64,000 bases of DNA from contig BTPG01000001.1 of NCBI GenBank assembly GCA_036245525.1, forward strand, positions 176,624,164-176,688,163. Direction: 5' to 3'. The position numbers and the translations under genes are program-made. Below the pieces are notes generated by a model. The model did not search any database and was not told where the DNA came from. It saw only the letters and a list, made by a program, of their open reading frames with translations. This stretch comes from Semisulcospira habei. Lineage: Eukaryota; Mollusca; Gastropoda; Semisulcospiridae. This document shows positions 63,977 through 64,000 of the stretch, piece after piece (the first letter of the stretch is position 1; the number at the start of each line of letters is the position of its first letter).

Positions 63977-64000
63977 TATGACAAACTTTACCAGCTGGGT

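Larger units (their letters stand above)
51450..64000 (+). mobile_element. Polinton/Maverick element 2, decayed, right end outside the window
   Basis: Colinear with element 1 from its first gene (14382/51634) to the 236-aa gene at the window edge, in the same orientation. Coding stretches are clearly homologous. Damage: fusion by indel and a nonsense codon in genes 1-2; a SINE plus a ~155-bp deletion across the 144-aa gene and the integrase start; at least five frameshifts, one stop and a 45-bp deletion in POLB; two stops, a frameshift and a SINE in the capsid gene; and one stop in the anchor-protein gene. The left boundary is not certain. No sequence equal to the element 1 inverted repeat is seen at 51.4 kb, although AGGGGACA-type motifs recur at about 50932, 51334 and 51469. 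A G-run lies at 51520-51557. Confidence 0.9.

Overview
The window looks like repeat-rich animal nuclear DNA. I think a marine mollusc, perhaps a gastropod, is most likely. That is an inference from the mix of RTE-, CR1/L2- and I-like LINEs, a SINE whose tail contains CGGGACGTTAAGCAATGTACAATCAATC, and long CA-type microsatellites. No ordinary multi-exon host gene could be recognised. Almost everything that can be identified is mobile DNA or its debris.

The centrepiece is a pair of Polinton/Maverick elements (the adintovirus-like class of self-synthesising, virus-like DNA transposons) in the same orientation. Element 1 can be delimited to the base: 14201-30921 (16.7 kb), with terminal inverted repeats of about 110 bp and a 5-bp target-site duplication GAGTG on each side. 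It carries on + four small genes (14382-16019) and a DDE integrase (16003-16968). These converge on a - strand block of PolB (16924-20433), a 114-aa protein, a packaging ATPase and a double-jelly-roll-type major capsid protein (to 22765). Next, across a 40-bp shared promoter, is a + coiled-coil/membrane protein (22806-24041), which converges on a - gene (24018-25358). Across a 24-bp shared promoter follow three + genes (25383-28041). A 2.9-kb gene-poor arm with a CA microsatellite, a 59-bp tandem repeat and degenerate 135-bp repeats completes it. Integrase, PolB, ATPase and capsid frames are all open. Two other genes are broken, one by a SINE and one by an 85-bp duplication plus a small deletion. 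No adenain-type protease is recognisable, which is unusual for the group.

Element 2 starts near 51.5 kb and runs off the right edge. It is colinear with element 1 gene by gene but badly decayed: frameshifts, nonsense codons, deletions in integrase and PolB, and two SINE insertions. It therefore serves as a built-in comparison showing what is conserved.

Element 1 sits inside a - strand LINE ORF1 gene with a coiled coil and an SGNH-hydrolase domain, whose halves lie at 30922-31195 and 12640-14200. To the left (1-12.2 kb) are LINE fragments on both strands, a MITE of 914 bp full of homopolymer runs, and two copies of the SINE. Between the two Polintons (31-51 kb) a - strand RTE-like LINE (36.2-45.6 kb) is split by a 5.8-kb + strand I-like LINE carrying CCHC knuckles, endonuclease, RT and RNase H, flanked by a 9-bp duplication. 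The RTE LINE also holds a SINE. The stretch 46-51 kb is non-coding, with long palindromes, a tRNA-derived SINE and dispersed repeats that also occur, inverted, in the first 6.3 kb.

The SINE occurs six times, and target duplications are visible for five copies. It post-dates both Polintons and the RTE LINE, which gives a readable insertion order.
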